Source: Lachnospiraceae bacterium
Lineage (GTDB): Bacteria; Bacillota_A; Clostridia; Lachnospirales; Lachnospiraceae
NCBI GenBank assembly: GCA_017390645.1
Contig: JAFPAZ010000045.1
Location: forward strand, 1-13,598
Direction: 5' to 3'
DNA length: 13,598 nucleotides
The position numbers and the translations under genes are program-made. This document shows, piece by piece, positions 1 through 6,701 of the stretch; position 1 is the first letter of the stretch, and every line of letters starts with the position of its first letter. A model generated the notes under the pieces. It searched no databases. It was not told the origin of the DNA and saw only the letters and a program-made list of their open reading frames with translations.

Positions 1-609
1 GAAACGCATCAGGGAATTTTTGATACTGCATATCTAAATAGTATTCCGAATCTTACGGTTCTGGCGCCAAAAAACAAATTGGAAACGAAGAAAATGCTGG
101 ATTTTGCAATGGAGTTTCAGGCTCCGATTGTCATAAAGTATCCACGAGGTGAGGCTAGTCTTGTTTTAGAAAAACAAGTGGATGAGGTCCGTTATGGAAA
201 ATGTGAAGTGATAGAACAAGGCAGGGAAATAGCTATATTATCTGTGGGAAACATGATGGATTTGGCTGTTGAAGTGACAGAAATTTTAAAAGAAAATGGA
301 ATCCGGCCTACATTGGTAAATGTTCGTTTTATTAAACCTTATGACGAAGAACTGCTTATGGAACTTACGAAACAGCATTCATTCATTATTACGATAGAAG
401 AATCGATTCATCAGGGAAGTTTCGGACAGTCCGTGAACAGTTTTTATATGGAACAGGGTCTGAAAGTAAAGGTGCTAAATTTTGATTTAAAGAATCAGTT
501 TATTGAACAGGGTAAAGTTGACGAGTTAAGAAAACGCCATGGGTTAGAAAAAAATCAGATTACAAAAGAAATTCTTAGCAATATGAAGGATGGAAAAAAC
601 AATGGGTAA
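1..609 (+). CDS. dxs: 1-deoxy-D-xylulose-5-phosphate synthase, C-terminal part (5' end outside window)
   Basis: The frame is open from base 1 and ends at TAA 607-609, giving the last 202 residues of a protein of normally about 620. Dxs condenses pyruvate and glyceraldehyde 3-phosphate, with thiamine diphosphate, to give DXP, the first step of the MEP isoprenoid pathway in the cytoplasm. The visible part starts in the transketolase pyrimidine-binding domain: ETHQGIFD, then IPNLTVLAPKNK and IKYPRGEA, all typical of Dxs. The transketolase C-terminal domain follows (from about residue 75), with the motif TIEESIHQGSFG. A start Met at 79 is internal and not the gene start, because homology runs back to base 1. 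The 3' end overlaps tlyA by 8 bases, so the two are co-transcribed and probably translationally coupled. Family assignment is secure; the catalytic N-terminal domain cannot be checked. Confidence 0.95.
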   Translation, partial: ETHQGIFDTAYLNSIPNLTVLAPKNKLETKKMLDFAMEFQAPIVIKYPRGEASLVLEKQVDEVRYGKCEVIEQGREIAILSVGNMMDLAVEVTEILKENGIRPTLVNVRFIKPYDEELLMELTKQHSFIITIEESIHQGSFGQSVNSFYMEQGLKVKVLNFDLKNQFIEQGKVDELRKRHGLEKNQITKEILSNMKDGKNNG

Positions 610-1405
610 AGAACGTTTGGATGTACTTTTGGTGGAGCAGGGGTTTGCAGCTTCTAGAGAAAAGGCGAAAGCTATCATTATGTCCGGAATCGTATACGTA
701 GAGGGACAAAAAGAGGACAAGGCCGGCTCCACCTTTTTGCCAACGGCAAAGATTGAGGTAAAGGGTGCTACCTTAAAATATGTCAGTCGTGGTGGATTGA
801 AATTGGAAAAAGCTATGAGTCACTTTGATATTTCATTAGAAGAAAAAATATGTATGGATGTGGGAGCATCCACAGGTGGATTTACAGATTGTATGCTTCA
901 AAACGGAGCTTGTAAGGTGTTTAGTGTGGATGTGGGACATGGACAGCTGGATTGGAAGTTAAGGCAGGATGAACGGGTTGTCTGTATGGAAAAAACCAAT
1001 ATTCGCTATGTTACGAAAGAGGATATAAATGAGGAACTTGACTTCGCTTCCATTGATGTTTCGTTTATTTCCCTTACCAAGGTGTTAGGTCCGGTATATG
1101 AACTGTTAAAAGAGAATGGGCAGATTGTGTGTCTTATTAAACCTCAGTTTGAGGCTGGAAGAGAAAAAGTAGGAAAAAAGGGAGTAGTAAGAGATATTAA
1201 AGTACACCATGAGGTAGTTGAGCAGATTGTTGAGTTTAGCAAGGAACATGGTTTAAAACCTTTGCATCTTGAATTTTCCCCAATTAAAGGTCCGGAAGGC
1301 AATATAGAATATTTACTGCATGTGGAAAAAACCAATGTGGAACCGGATTATGTAATCCCTTTTTCTATTGATGAAGTAATTCGTAAGTCACACGAAACCT
1401 TGTAG
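602..1405 (+). CDS. tlyA: TlyA-family rRNA 2'-O-methyltransferase (S4 + FtsJ domains)
   Basis: A 267-residue protein, the usual length for the TlyA/YqxC family. Residues 1-60 form an S4 RNA-binding domain (RLDVLLVEQG, then SREKAKAIIMSG). RGGLKLEKA (63-71) leads into an FtsJ/RrmJ-like methyltransferase with the SAM-binding loop DVGASTGGFTD at 86-96 and SIDVSFISL further on. Family members such as mycobacterial TlyA methylate ribose 2'-OH groups in 16S and 23S rRNA; the exact target here is inferred. An in-frame ATG lies at 590, but 602 is preferred: AAGGATGG at 586-593 gives it a well-placed ribosome binding site, and the protein then starts MGKERLDV as in relatives. It overlaps the end of dxs by 8 bases. 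The haemolysin name used for some relatives is historical and should not be taken as function. Confidence 0.92.
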   Translation: MGKERLDVLLVEQGFAASREKAKAIIMSGIVYVEGQKEDKAGSTFLPTAKIEVKGATLKYVSRGGLKLEKAMSHFDISLEEKICMDVGASTGGFTDCMLQNGACKVFSVDVGHGQLDWKLRQDERVVCMEKTNIRYVTKEDINEELDFASIDVSFISLTKVLGPVYELLKENGQIVCLIKPQFEAGREKVGKKGVVRDIKVHHEVVEQIVEFSKEHGLKPLHLEFSPIKGPEGNIEYLLHVEKTNVEPDYVIPFSIDEVIRKSHETL

Positions 1406-1437
1406 TCGATGATAGATAGGAAAAGGAAGAGGATACG

Positions 1438-2334
1438 ATGAGACGCTTTTTGATTATTACCAACACAGATAAAGACAAAGATTTCGCTGTAACAAATCAG
1501 ATTAAATCCTATTTAGAGAAATGTCATTGCGAAACAAGTCTTTGTACAGATATTTATGACGAAGCATATTTGCAGGAGGACGGTGAAAAGAAAATAGAAG
1601 GCGAATTTGAAGCAGCCATAGTTTTAGGTGGTGATGGCACTATATTAAGAGCCTGCCGGGTTCTGAGACAGAAAGAGGTTCCTATTTTGGGAGTAAATCT
1701 TGGAACGGTTGGTTTTTTAGCGGAAATTGAGCCTGAATTTGTTATGGAAGCTCTCCAATTTGTAGTGGAGGGAAATTATAAATGTGAAGAAAGGATGTTG
1801 TTAGAAGGCAACGTTTATCATGAAAATAAGCTTGTGTTCCAGTCCTTTGCATTAAATGAAATTGTGGTTAGCAGAAGTGGTTTTTCGAGAATCATTGAAT
1901 TGAAATTAACTGCAGGAGATGAGCTTTTAGATGTTTATGAGGCGGATGGTGTCATTGTTTCTACCCCAACCGGATCTACAGGATATAATTTATCTGCGGG
2001 TGGTCCTATTGTAAGTCCTAAGACAAGTCTGATTCTGGTGACGCCTATTTTATCGCATTCTCTGATTTCCAGAAGTATTGTGCTATCTAGTGAAGAGGAA
2101 ATCGTAATTGAAGTAGGAAGAGTAAGAAAAACCCAGCTAGAAGAAGCAGTGGCCACTTTTGATGGACAAATGGGGCAGAAACTTTCCCCTTTGGACAAGG
2201 TTGTGATTCGAAAAGCCAAGGAAACGGTACGTCTGATTCATTTCGGAAATGTCAGTTTTTATGAAATTGTAAGGAATAAACTATACGGCCGAAAGACTTT
2301 GGGAAACGGGGGAAGAAAGAATCGTGAAGAGTAA
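1438..2334 (+). CDS. nadK: NAD kinase
   Basis: A 298-residue cytoplasmic enzyme that phosphorylates NAD to NADP using ATP or polyphosphate. The diagnostic GGDGT motif is at residues 64-68 (VLGGDGTILRA), followed by NLGTVGFLAEI, the NE motif region (LNEIVVSRSG) and the substrate loop STPTGSTGYNLSAGGP. Length and motif order are normal for the bacterial PpnK family. ATG 1438 follows the purine-rich AGGAAAAGGAAGAGG. It lies 32 bases after tlyA and its end overlaps the argR start by 11 bases, so it sits in the middle of the dxs-recN operon. The tlyA-nadK-argR-recN order is widely conserved in Clostridia and resembles the yqxC-ahrC-recN cluster of Bacillus. Nothing in the sequence suggests dedicated regulation. 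Confidence 0.96.
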   Translation: MRRFLIITNTDKDKDFAVTNQIKSYLEKCHCETSLCTDIYDEAYLQEDGEKKIEGEFEAAIVLGGDGTILRACRVLRQKEVPILGVNLGTVGFLAEIEPEFVMEALQFVVEGNYKCEERMLLEGNVYHENKLVFQSFALNEIVVSRSGFSRIIELKLTAGDELLDVYEADGVIVSTPTGSTGYNLSAGGPIVSPKTSLILVTPILSHSLISRSIVLSSEEEIVIEVGRVRKTQLEEAVATFDGQMGQKLSPLDKVVIRKAKETVRLIHFGNVSFYEIVRNKLYGRKTLGNGGRKNREE

Positions 2335-2776
2335 AAGACAGGCAAAAATGATAGAAATCATTGAGCAAAATAACATTGAAACACAGGATGAATTGGCAGA
2401 AAGACTTTTAGAAGCTGGGTTTGTGACAACTCAGGCTACTATTTCAAGAGATATACGGGAATTAAAGCTGACAAAGGTTTCAGATGGAAATGGAAAACAA
2501 AAATACATCATGCTGAAAAATCAGGAGTCAGATCATGTTAATAAATTAGCCAAGGTGATGAGGGCAGGAATTATCGGAATTGATACTGCAGAAAATCTGG
2601 TTATTATCAAGACGGTTTCCGGTGTTGCCATGGCAGTGGCGGCAGCCCTTGACAACAGTGAAATAGAAGGTATGGTTGGATGCATTGCAGGGGATGATAC
2701 TATTTTTTGTGCCATTAAAACAAAAGAAATGGTAGAGGATGTGGTGAAAATCATTGAAGAAATGGCATTTCACTAG
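2324..2776 (+). CDS. argR: Arginine repressor
   Basis: A 150-residue ArgR/AhrC-family regulator. The N-terminal winged helix-turn-helix covers about residues 1-70 (TQDELAERLLEAGF, then TQATISRDIRELKL, the recognition helix region). The C-terminal oligomerisation and arginine-binding domain contains the GDDTIF motif (about 125-130). In relatives a hexamer binds ARG boxes when arginine is present, repressing biosynthesis and activating catabolism. The start is GTG 2324, inside the end of nadK, with the G-rich run GGGGGAAG at 2308-2315 as ribosome binding site; starting there gives the usual N-terminus MKSKRQAKMIEII. An ATG eight codons in (2348) would cut into the first helix and is less likely. 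No arginine genes are in the window, so the placement is the conserved operon position, not a metabolic neighbourhood. Confidence 0.95.
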   Translation: MKSKRQAKMIEIIEQNNIETQDELAERLLEAGFVTTQATISRDIRELKLTKVSDGNGKQKYIMLKNQESDHVNKLAKVMRAGIIGIDTAENLVIIKTVSGVAMAVAAALDNSEIEGMVGCIAGDDTIFCAIKTKEMVEDVVKIIEEMAFH

Positions 2777-2809
2777 TCTGACTGATTAGATTAAGAAACG
2801 GAGGAAACA

Positions 2810-4495
2810 ATGCTATATCATTTACATGTAAAAAATTTAGCATTAATTGACGAGATTGAAATAGATTTTCATGACCACTTAAATATTTTAACCGGAGAAA
2901 CCGGAGCAGGTAAATCCATTATTCTAGGCTCCATTAATCTTGCATTAGGTGCAAAAGCCAGTGCGGATATGATTCGGAGTGGAGAAGAAGAGGCATTGGT
3001 AGAACTGGTTTTTGTAGTAGAAAAAGAGGAAACGATTCAGAAATTAAAAAATTTTGATGTGAATATCAAGGAAGATGGTCAGGTAATTATTTCTAGAAAA
3101 ATCACAGAAAAAAGAAGCATTTGTAAGATTAATGATGAAACAGTAACGATAGGAAAATTAAAGGAAGTGGCTTCTTTTCTTTTGGATATTCATGGACAGC
3201 ATGAACATCAGTCCTTGTTAAAAAAAGACTATCATTTGGAAGTTTTAGACCGGTTTGCATTTTCTAAGGATAAAAAAGTAAAAGAAGAAGTTGTTTCAGA
3301 TATGAAACAGTATGAAAAATATCTCCTAAGATGGAAGGAACTGGAAAATTTGAAACAGGAAAGAGCCAGAAAAATGAGTTTTCTGGAATTTGAATATAAA
3401 GAAATCGAAGAGGCAGGACTCACAGAGGGAGAAGATATTTCTTTAGAACAAGAATATAAAAAAATGGAAAATGCCAAAGAAATTATGGAGAATCTTTCCG
3501 GAGTATATCAAGCGACTGGGTATGAATCCGGAAGTGCTGCCGGCTCACAATTTAGTGTGGCATTAAAAAAGCTTGGTCAGATATGTGAATATGACAGCGA
3601 ATTGCAGAATCTATATGAACAGCTTTTAAATGTGGATAATCTATTAAATGATTTTAATAAAGAAATGAAAGCCTATGAAGAGGAGTTTACTTTTGATGAA
3701 GAAAGCTATCGGAATACGGAAAAACGTTTATATGAAATCAATCATTTAAAATCAAAATATGGAGATACTATAGAAGAAATCATAAAATACGGTCAGAATG
3801 CAAAAGAACAATATGAAAAAATGCTTCATATTGAGGAAGAATCTAAAAATCTGGAAGAGAAATTAAAAGAGGCAAAAAACAGAATTGAAAAAAGTTCAAA
3901 GGAATTATCTCACTTAAGAAAACAGGCAGCAAAAGTATTGGAAGGATGTATCATAGAGGCATTAAAAGATTTGAATTTCATGGAAGTTGATTTTGCAATT
4001 GAGTTTTACGAAAAAGCAGAGTATTCTGCGAATGGGATAGATGAAGTTTCTTTCACTATCTCCACTAACGCAGGAGAAAAAAGAAGACCCATTTGGGAAG
4101 TGGCATCCGGTGGTGAACTATCAAGAATCATGCTTGCATTAAAATCGGTGCTGGCAGATACGGATGAGATTGAAACTTTGATTTTTGATGAAATTGATGT
4201 AGGAATCAGCGGAAGAACTGCACAAAAGGTATCAGAGAAGATGGCATTGATTTCGAAAAATCATCAGGTCATGGCAATTACCCATCTTCCACAGATTGCG
4301 GCAATGGCTGATTATCATTTTCTGATTGAAAAAAATGCTCAGAATGGAAAAACCATTACAGATATTCACTTGTTGAAAGAGGAAGAACAGATAAAAGAAC
4401 TGGCAAGAATGTTAAGTGGGGTTTCTATTACAAATACTGTTATGGAAAGTGCAAAAGAAATGAAGAAATTAGCACAAAAAACAAAAAGTAACTGA
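2810..4495 (+). CDS. recN: DNA repair protein RecN (SMC-like ATPase)
   Basis: A 561-residue SMC-family ATPase of normal length for RecN, acting early in double-strand-break repair by holding DNA ends. Seen directly: Walker A GETGAGKS at 29-36, DIHGQHEHQSLL near residue 130, two charged coiled-coil arms from about 150 to 390, signature motif ASGGELSR at 432-439, Walker B LIFDE ending at E461, and the H-loop His at 492 (ITHLPQ). All ATPase elements are present. ATG 2810 follows the strong site GGAGG 7 bases upstream. The 33-base gap from argR holds no promoter that I can recognise. It is the last gene of the dxs operon and is followed at once by a strong hairpin terminator. Confidence 0.97.
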   Translation: MLYHLHVKNLALIDEIEIDFHDHLNILTGETGAGKSIILGSINLALGAKASADMIRSGEEEALVELVFVVEKEETIQKLKNFDVNIKEDGQVIISRKITEKRSICKINDETVTIGKLKEVASFLLDIHGQHEHQSLLKKDYHLEVLDRFAFSKDKKVKEEVVSDMKQYEKYLLRWKELENLKQERARKMSFLEFEYKEIEEAGLTEGEDISLEQEYKKMENAKEIMENLSGVYQATGYESGSAAGSQFSVALKKLGQICEYDSELQNLYEQLLNVDNLLNDFNKEMKAYEEEFTFDEESYRNTEKRLYEINHLKSKYGDTIEEIIKYGQNAKEQYEKMLHIEEESKNLEEKLKEAKNRIEKSSKELSHLRKQAAKVLEGCIIEALKDLNFMEVDFAIEFYEKAEYSANGIDEVSFTISTNAGEKRRPIWEVASGGELSRIMLALKSVLADTDEIETLIFDEIDVGISGRTAQKVSEKMALISKNHQVMAITHLPQIAAMADYHFLIEKNAQNGKTITDIHLLKEEEQIKELARMLSGVSITNTVMESAKEMKKLAQKTKSN

Positions 4496-4523
4496 TTTCC
4501 CGGACGGAAAAACACACATACTA
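4493..4523 (+). promoter_or_regulatory. Candidate sigma-G (forespore) promoter for spoIVB, inside the recN terminator
   Basis: CATACTA at 4517-4523 equals the classic sigma-G -10 consensus, with TGATTT at 4493-4498 (4 of 6 to TGAATA) 18 bases upstream. Transcription would start near 4530, past the left arm of the terminator hairpin, so the spoIVB mRNA would not fold that terminator. Known biology of B. subtilis, where spoIVB is a sigma-F/sigma-G gene, agrees. The match is by eye and untested. Confidence 0.55.
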
Positions 4524-4561
4524 AGAAAGAAAAAAATCTTTCTTGTAGGTGTGTTTTTTTT
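4508..4561 (+). terminator. Rho-independent terminator of the dxs-recN operon
   Basis: Left arm 4508-4530, loop of six A at 4531-4536, right arm 4537-4558, ending in a run of T to 4561. Eight pairs next to the loop (4523-4530 with 4537-4544), a bulged T at 4522, three pairs, one A-G mismatch at 4518, then about ten pairs. It begins 13 bases after the recN stop. Its T-run ends three bases before the GGAGG of spoIVB, so spoIVB must be transcribed mainly from another promoter or by read-through. Confidence 0.88.
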
Positions 4562-4577
4562 ATGGAGGATGAGGTGT

Positions 4578-5660
4578 ATGGATGAAAAAAGGAAACTTTT
4601 ATACAAAGGAGTGTTATATGTTGTTTTAGTGATTCAATTTTGTTCCTTAGGATTTTTGATTGAAAAAAGCCGAAACAATAAAATGAAAGAAACAGTGGCC
4701 TTGAATGTGAAGACATCAGAATCTGTTGAAGTCATAAACTCCAATATGGTAGCACCGTCTGGAAAATCCATAGGAATTTATATGGAAACGGAGGGAATCT
4801 TAGTGTTAGGGGTAAGCGAAGTAACAAGTATTGATGGAAAATACGAGTCTCCATGTCAATATGTTTTACGCTCTGGAGATTATATTCTTGAGGTAAATGG
4901 TACTAAAATCTATCGGAAGGAAGAAATAGAAAGTTTGTTGGGAGCAAAAGAGGATGGGAAGGTAACTTTACTGATACGTAGAAAAGGGGAAGAATTTGAA
5001 GCGGAAGTAAATCCTGTCATTGATAAGGATGGAAAAAGAAAATTAGGAATCTGGATTAGAGATAATATGCAGGGAATTGGGACTTTAACTTATGTAACGG
5101 AAACTACATTTTCTGCATTGGGACATGGAATTAATGATTTGGATACCATGGAACTGGTTCAGATTAAGGGAGGCTCTATATACGAAGCAAAAGTTTTAAA
5201 CATTGTCAAGGGGGAGGCCGGAAGTCCAGGAGAAATCATTGGAAGTATTGATTATTCTGAAACGAATAAAATTGGGGAAATCAATAAGAATGATGTGTCA
5301 GGGATTTCCGGAAAGTATGAGGGGGAAAAACCGAAATTGGAAGAATATCTTCCGGTTGCTTCCAAAGAAGAAATTAAAACAGGAAGAGCATATATTAAAT
5401 CATATGTATCCGGGGAAGAGGAGTATTATGAAATAAATATATTAGAGGTACATCAGGATTATAAAGAGAAAGGAAAAGAAATGAAAATAGAAATAGTGGA
5501 CAAGGATTTGATAGAGCTTACCAATGGAATTGTACAAGGGTTGAGTGGAACACCCATTATACAGAATGGAAAAGTAGTAGGAGCCATTACTCATGTATTT
5601 GTACAGGATTCAAAAATGGGATATGGAACTTTTATTGAAAATATGATGGTTGTTGAATGA
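4578..5660 (+). CDS. spoIVB: SpoIVB serine peptidase (stage IV sporulation protein B, S55 family)
   Basis: A 360-residue secreted protease. In B. subtilis it is made in the forespore, crosses the inner forespore membrane and cleaves SpoIVFA to trigger pro-sigma-K processing. Seen here: a membrane anchor at about residues 9-28, a PDZ domain around 85-150 (VLRSGDYILEVNGTKI), and the S55 peptidase domain. The catalytic triad is intact by alignment to the Bacillus protein: His183 in ALGHGI, Asp308 in VDKDLIEL, and Ser323 in GLSGTPI (the family usually has GMSGSP). ATG 4578 is chosen over an upstream in-frame GTG at 4551: GGAGG at 4564-4568 is 9 bases before it, and the GTG lies inside the terminator stem and would add a non-homologous N-terminus. 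It sits directly upstream of spo0A, the usual clostridial order. Confidence 0.94.
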   Translation: MDEKRKLLYKGVLYVVLVIQFCSLGFLIEKSRNNKMKETVALNVKTSESVEVINSNMVAPSGKSIGIYMETEGILVLGVSEVTSIDGKYESPCQYVLRSGDYILEVNGTKIYRKEEIESLLGAKEDGKVTLLIRRKGEEFEAEVNPVIDKDGKRKLGIWIRDNMQGIGTLTYVTETTFSALGHGINDLDTMELVQIKGGSIYEAKVLNIVKGEAGSPGEIIGSIDYSETNKIGEINKNDVSGISGKYEGEKPKLEEYLPVASKEEIKTGRAYIKSYVSGEEEYYEINILEVHQDYKEKGKEMKIEIVDKDLIELTNGIVQGLSGTPIIQNGKVVGAITHVFVQDSKMGYGTFIENMMVVE

Positions 5661-5729
5661 AATTTTAATGAGGCTGGACTTGGTATTTGTGAAAAAAAAG
5701 TTGTGCAAAATAACTTGGAAAATGCACTT

Positions 5730-5756
5730 TTAGGAAATATATGTAAAAAATAGTAA
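5730..5756 (+). promoter_or_regulatory. Possible weak sigma-H promoter upstream of spo0A
   Basis: TTAGGAAAT at 5730-5738 fits the sigma-H -35 consensus RNAGGAWWW at 8 of 9 positions. The element 11 bases later, ATAGTAA at 5750-5756, fits RNNGAAT only partly. B. subtilis spo0A does have a sigma-H promoter, which makes it worth noting, but the -10 match is poor. Confidence 0.25.
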
Positions 5757-5763
5757 ATTGCTA

Positions 5764-5792
5764 TTGACGAGAGTTGGAAAAATATGTATAAT
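5764..5792 (+). promoter_or_regulatory. Sigma-A promoter of the tandem spo0A operon
   Basis: TTGACG at 5764-5769, a 17-base spacer, and TATAAT at 5787-5792: 5 of 6 and 6 of 6 matches with ideal spacing. The start of transcription is expected near 5799, giving a leader of about 100 bases before the first spo0A. This is the strongest vegetative promoter in the window. Confidence 0.8.
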
Positions 5793-5819
5793 TAATACAT
5801 CAATTACAGATATTTACAA

Positions 5820-5879
5820 TTATGTCGAAAGATATATTAGAAAGAAAGGAAGGATTGCAGATGCTTTCTTTCGGCATAA
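5820..5879 (+). promoter_or_regulatory. spo0A leader: two opposed 0A boxes and mutually exclusive hairpins
   Basis: TGTCGAA at 5823-5829 is a perfect core 0A box, and TTCGGCA at 5870-5876 is the reverse complement of TGCCGAA, a second box fitting TGNCGAA on the other strand. They lie in a 13-base inverted repeat: 5820-5832 pairs with 5867-5879, with one G-U pair in RNA. A competing 9-bp stem, 5840-5848 with 5864-5872, uses part of the same right arm. The AAAGGAAGG ribosome binding site (5845-5853) and an upstream ATG (5861) lie between the arms. Both boxes are downstream of the predicted transcription start, a position expected for repression, possibly autoregulation. Function is inferred. 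Confidence 0.5.
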
Positions 5880-5917
5880 AAGGCATCGGCAATCGCAATG
5901 GAAAAGAAAATGAATAA
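5861..5917 (+). CDS. Putative 18-residue upstream ORF overlapping the spo0A start
   Basis: ATG 5861 to TAA 5915-5917 encodes [18 protein letters not shown]. It takes the only strong ribosome binding site of the leader, AAAGGAAGG at 5845-5853, at a good spacing of 7 bases. It overlaps the start of the first spo0A by 20 bases in another frame (+1 offset), while spo0A itself has no good site of its own. This layout fits translational coupling or a leader peptide that limits spo0A translation. The peptide matches nothing I recognise; there is no proof that it is made. Confidence 0.4.
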   Translation: MLSFGIKGIGNRNGKENE

Positions 5918-6671
5918 AGTAAATGTGGTTTTAGCAGATTATAACCAGTCTGGTCTCGAAAAAATGAATGGGTTTTTGCAAAATGAAAAAAAGTATGAAG
6001 TTATTTTAAATGCTTCTTCCGGCACAGAAGTTTTAGAATTTTTAGAAAAAAATCATACAGATGTTTTGATTTTAAACGCTATCTTGCCGGGTCTTGATGG
6101 TGTTGGGGTGATTGAAAAAATAAAAGAGAAAGATATTTTTGTCAGTGAAATTATTTTAAACGTATCTAAAGGACAAGTTGGATTTTTGCAGAATTTACCA
6201 GAATTAGAGAATGTGAAATTTTTAGCAGGTGATTATTCAAAAGAAGAATTTTTAGGAATTTTGTGCGAAAGTAAAAATAATCCTTTGATGGTGGGAGACG
6301 AAGGAGATGCACATCAATTAGAAATTATTGTGACAAATATGATACATGAAATTGGGGTTCCGGCACATATAAAGGGTTATCAGTATTTAAGAAGTGCAAT
6401 TATAATGGCGGTCGGGGATATGGATATTTTAAATTCTGTTACCAAACAATTATATCCATCGATTGCGAAACTTCATAAAACAACAGCATCCAGGGTAGAA
6501 CGTGCCATTCGTCATGCTATCGAGGTAGCTTGGGGAAGGGGTAAAGTAGAAATTATTGATGATTTATTTGGTTACACCATAAATGCGGGAAAAGGAAAAC
6601 CAACGAATTCTGAATTTATTGCATTAATTGCAGATAAAATTCGTTTGGAAAATAAGAAGAAATCGGCATAG
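5898..6671 (+). CDS. spo0A: Spo0A-family sporulation regulator, copy 1, with degenerate receiver domain
   Basis: A 257-residue protein with a REC domain (about 8-125), a short linker and a Spo0A C-terminal DNA-binding domain (about 142-253). The C-terminal part closely follows B. subtilis Spo0[17 protein letters not shown], the recognition helix [17 protein letters not shown], and [18 protein letters not shown]. The receiver does not. Aligned to B. subtilis, acid-pocket D10 is kept as D14, but D11 is Y15, phosphoacceptor D56 is N60 ([12 protein letters not shown]), switch T84 is N88, and the conserved Lys is Gly or Ala (FLAGDYS). Ordinary aspartyl phosphorylation therefore looks impossible. 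The start is uncertain: ATG 5898 and ATG 5910 both give plausible N-termini and neither has a strong binding site. It is the first gene of a two-gene operon with a paralogue 30 bases downstream. The family is secure; activity without phosphorylation is inference. Confidence 0.93.
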   Translation: MEKKMNKVNVVLADYNQSGLEKMNGFLQNEKKYEVILNASSGTEVLEFLEKNHTDVLILNAILPGLDGVGVIEKIKEKDIFVSEIILNVSKGQVGFLQNLPELENVKFLAGDYSKEEFLGILCESKNNPLMVGDEGDAHQLEIIVTNMIHEIGVPAHIKGYQYLRSAIIMAVGDMDILNSVTKQLYPSIAKLHKTTASRVERAIRHAIEVAWGRGKVEIIDDLFGYTINAGKGKPTNSEFIALIADKIRLENKKKSA

Positions 6672-6701
6672 GAAAATGGGTAGGAAAGGAAATGTGGTAA
6701 G

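Noticed and set aside
590..601. Upstream ATG of tlyA adding four residues
   Set aside because: No ribosome binding site precedes it, while ATG 602 has AAGGATGG 8 bases upstream and gives the family N-terminus.
4551..4577. In-frame GTG that would extend SpoIVB by nine residues
   Set aside because: It lies in the terminator stem, has no ribosome binding site, and the added residues do not resemble a SpoIVB N-terminus; ATG 4578 has GGAGG at the right distance.
5203..5436. 77-codon plus-strand frame inside spoIVB
   Set aside because: It is out of frame within a clearly conserved peptidase gene and has no ribosome binding site or recognisable motif.
5703..5727. GTGCA/TGCAC hairpin after spoIVB as a terminator
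   Set aside because: Only five pairs with a 15-base loop and a short T-run; too weak to call.
5861..5917. A frameshift joining the upstream ORF to spo0A, as a sequencing error or programmed event
   Set aside because: Spo0A homology begins at the expected point after ATG 5898/5910, so no extra N-terminal residues are needed, and no slippery sequence is evident.
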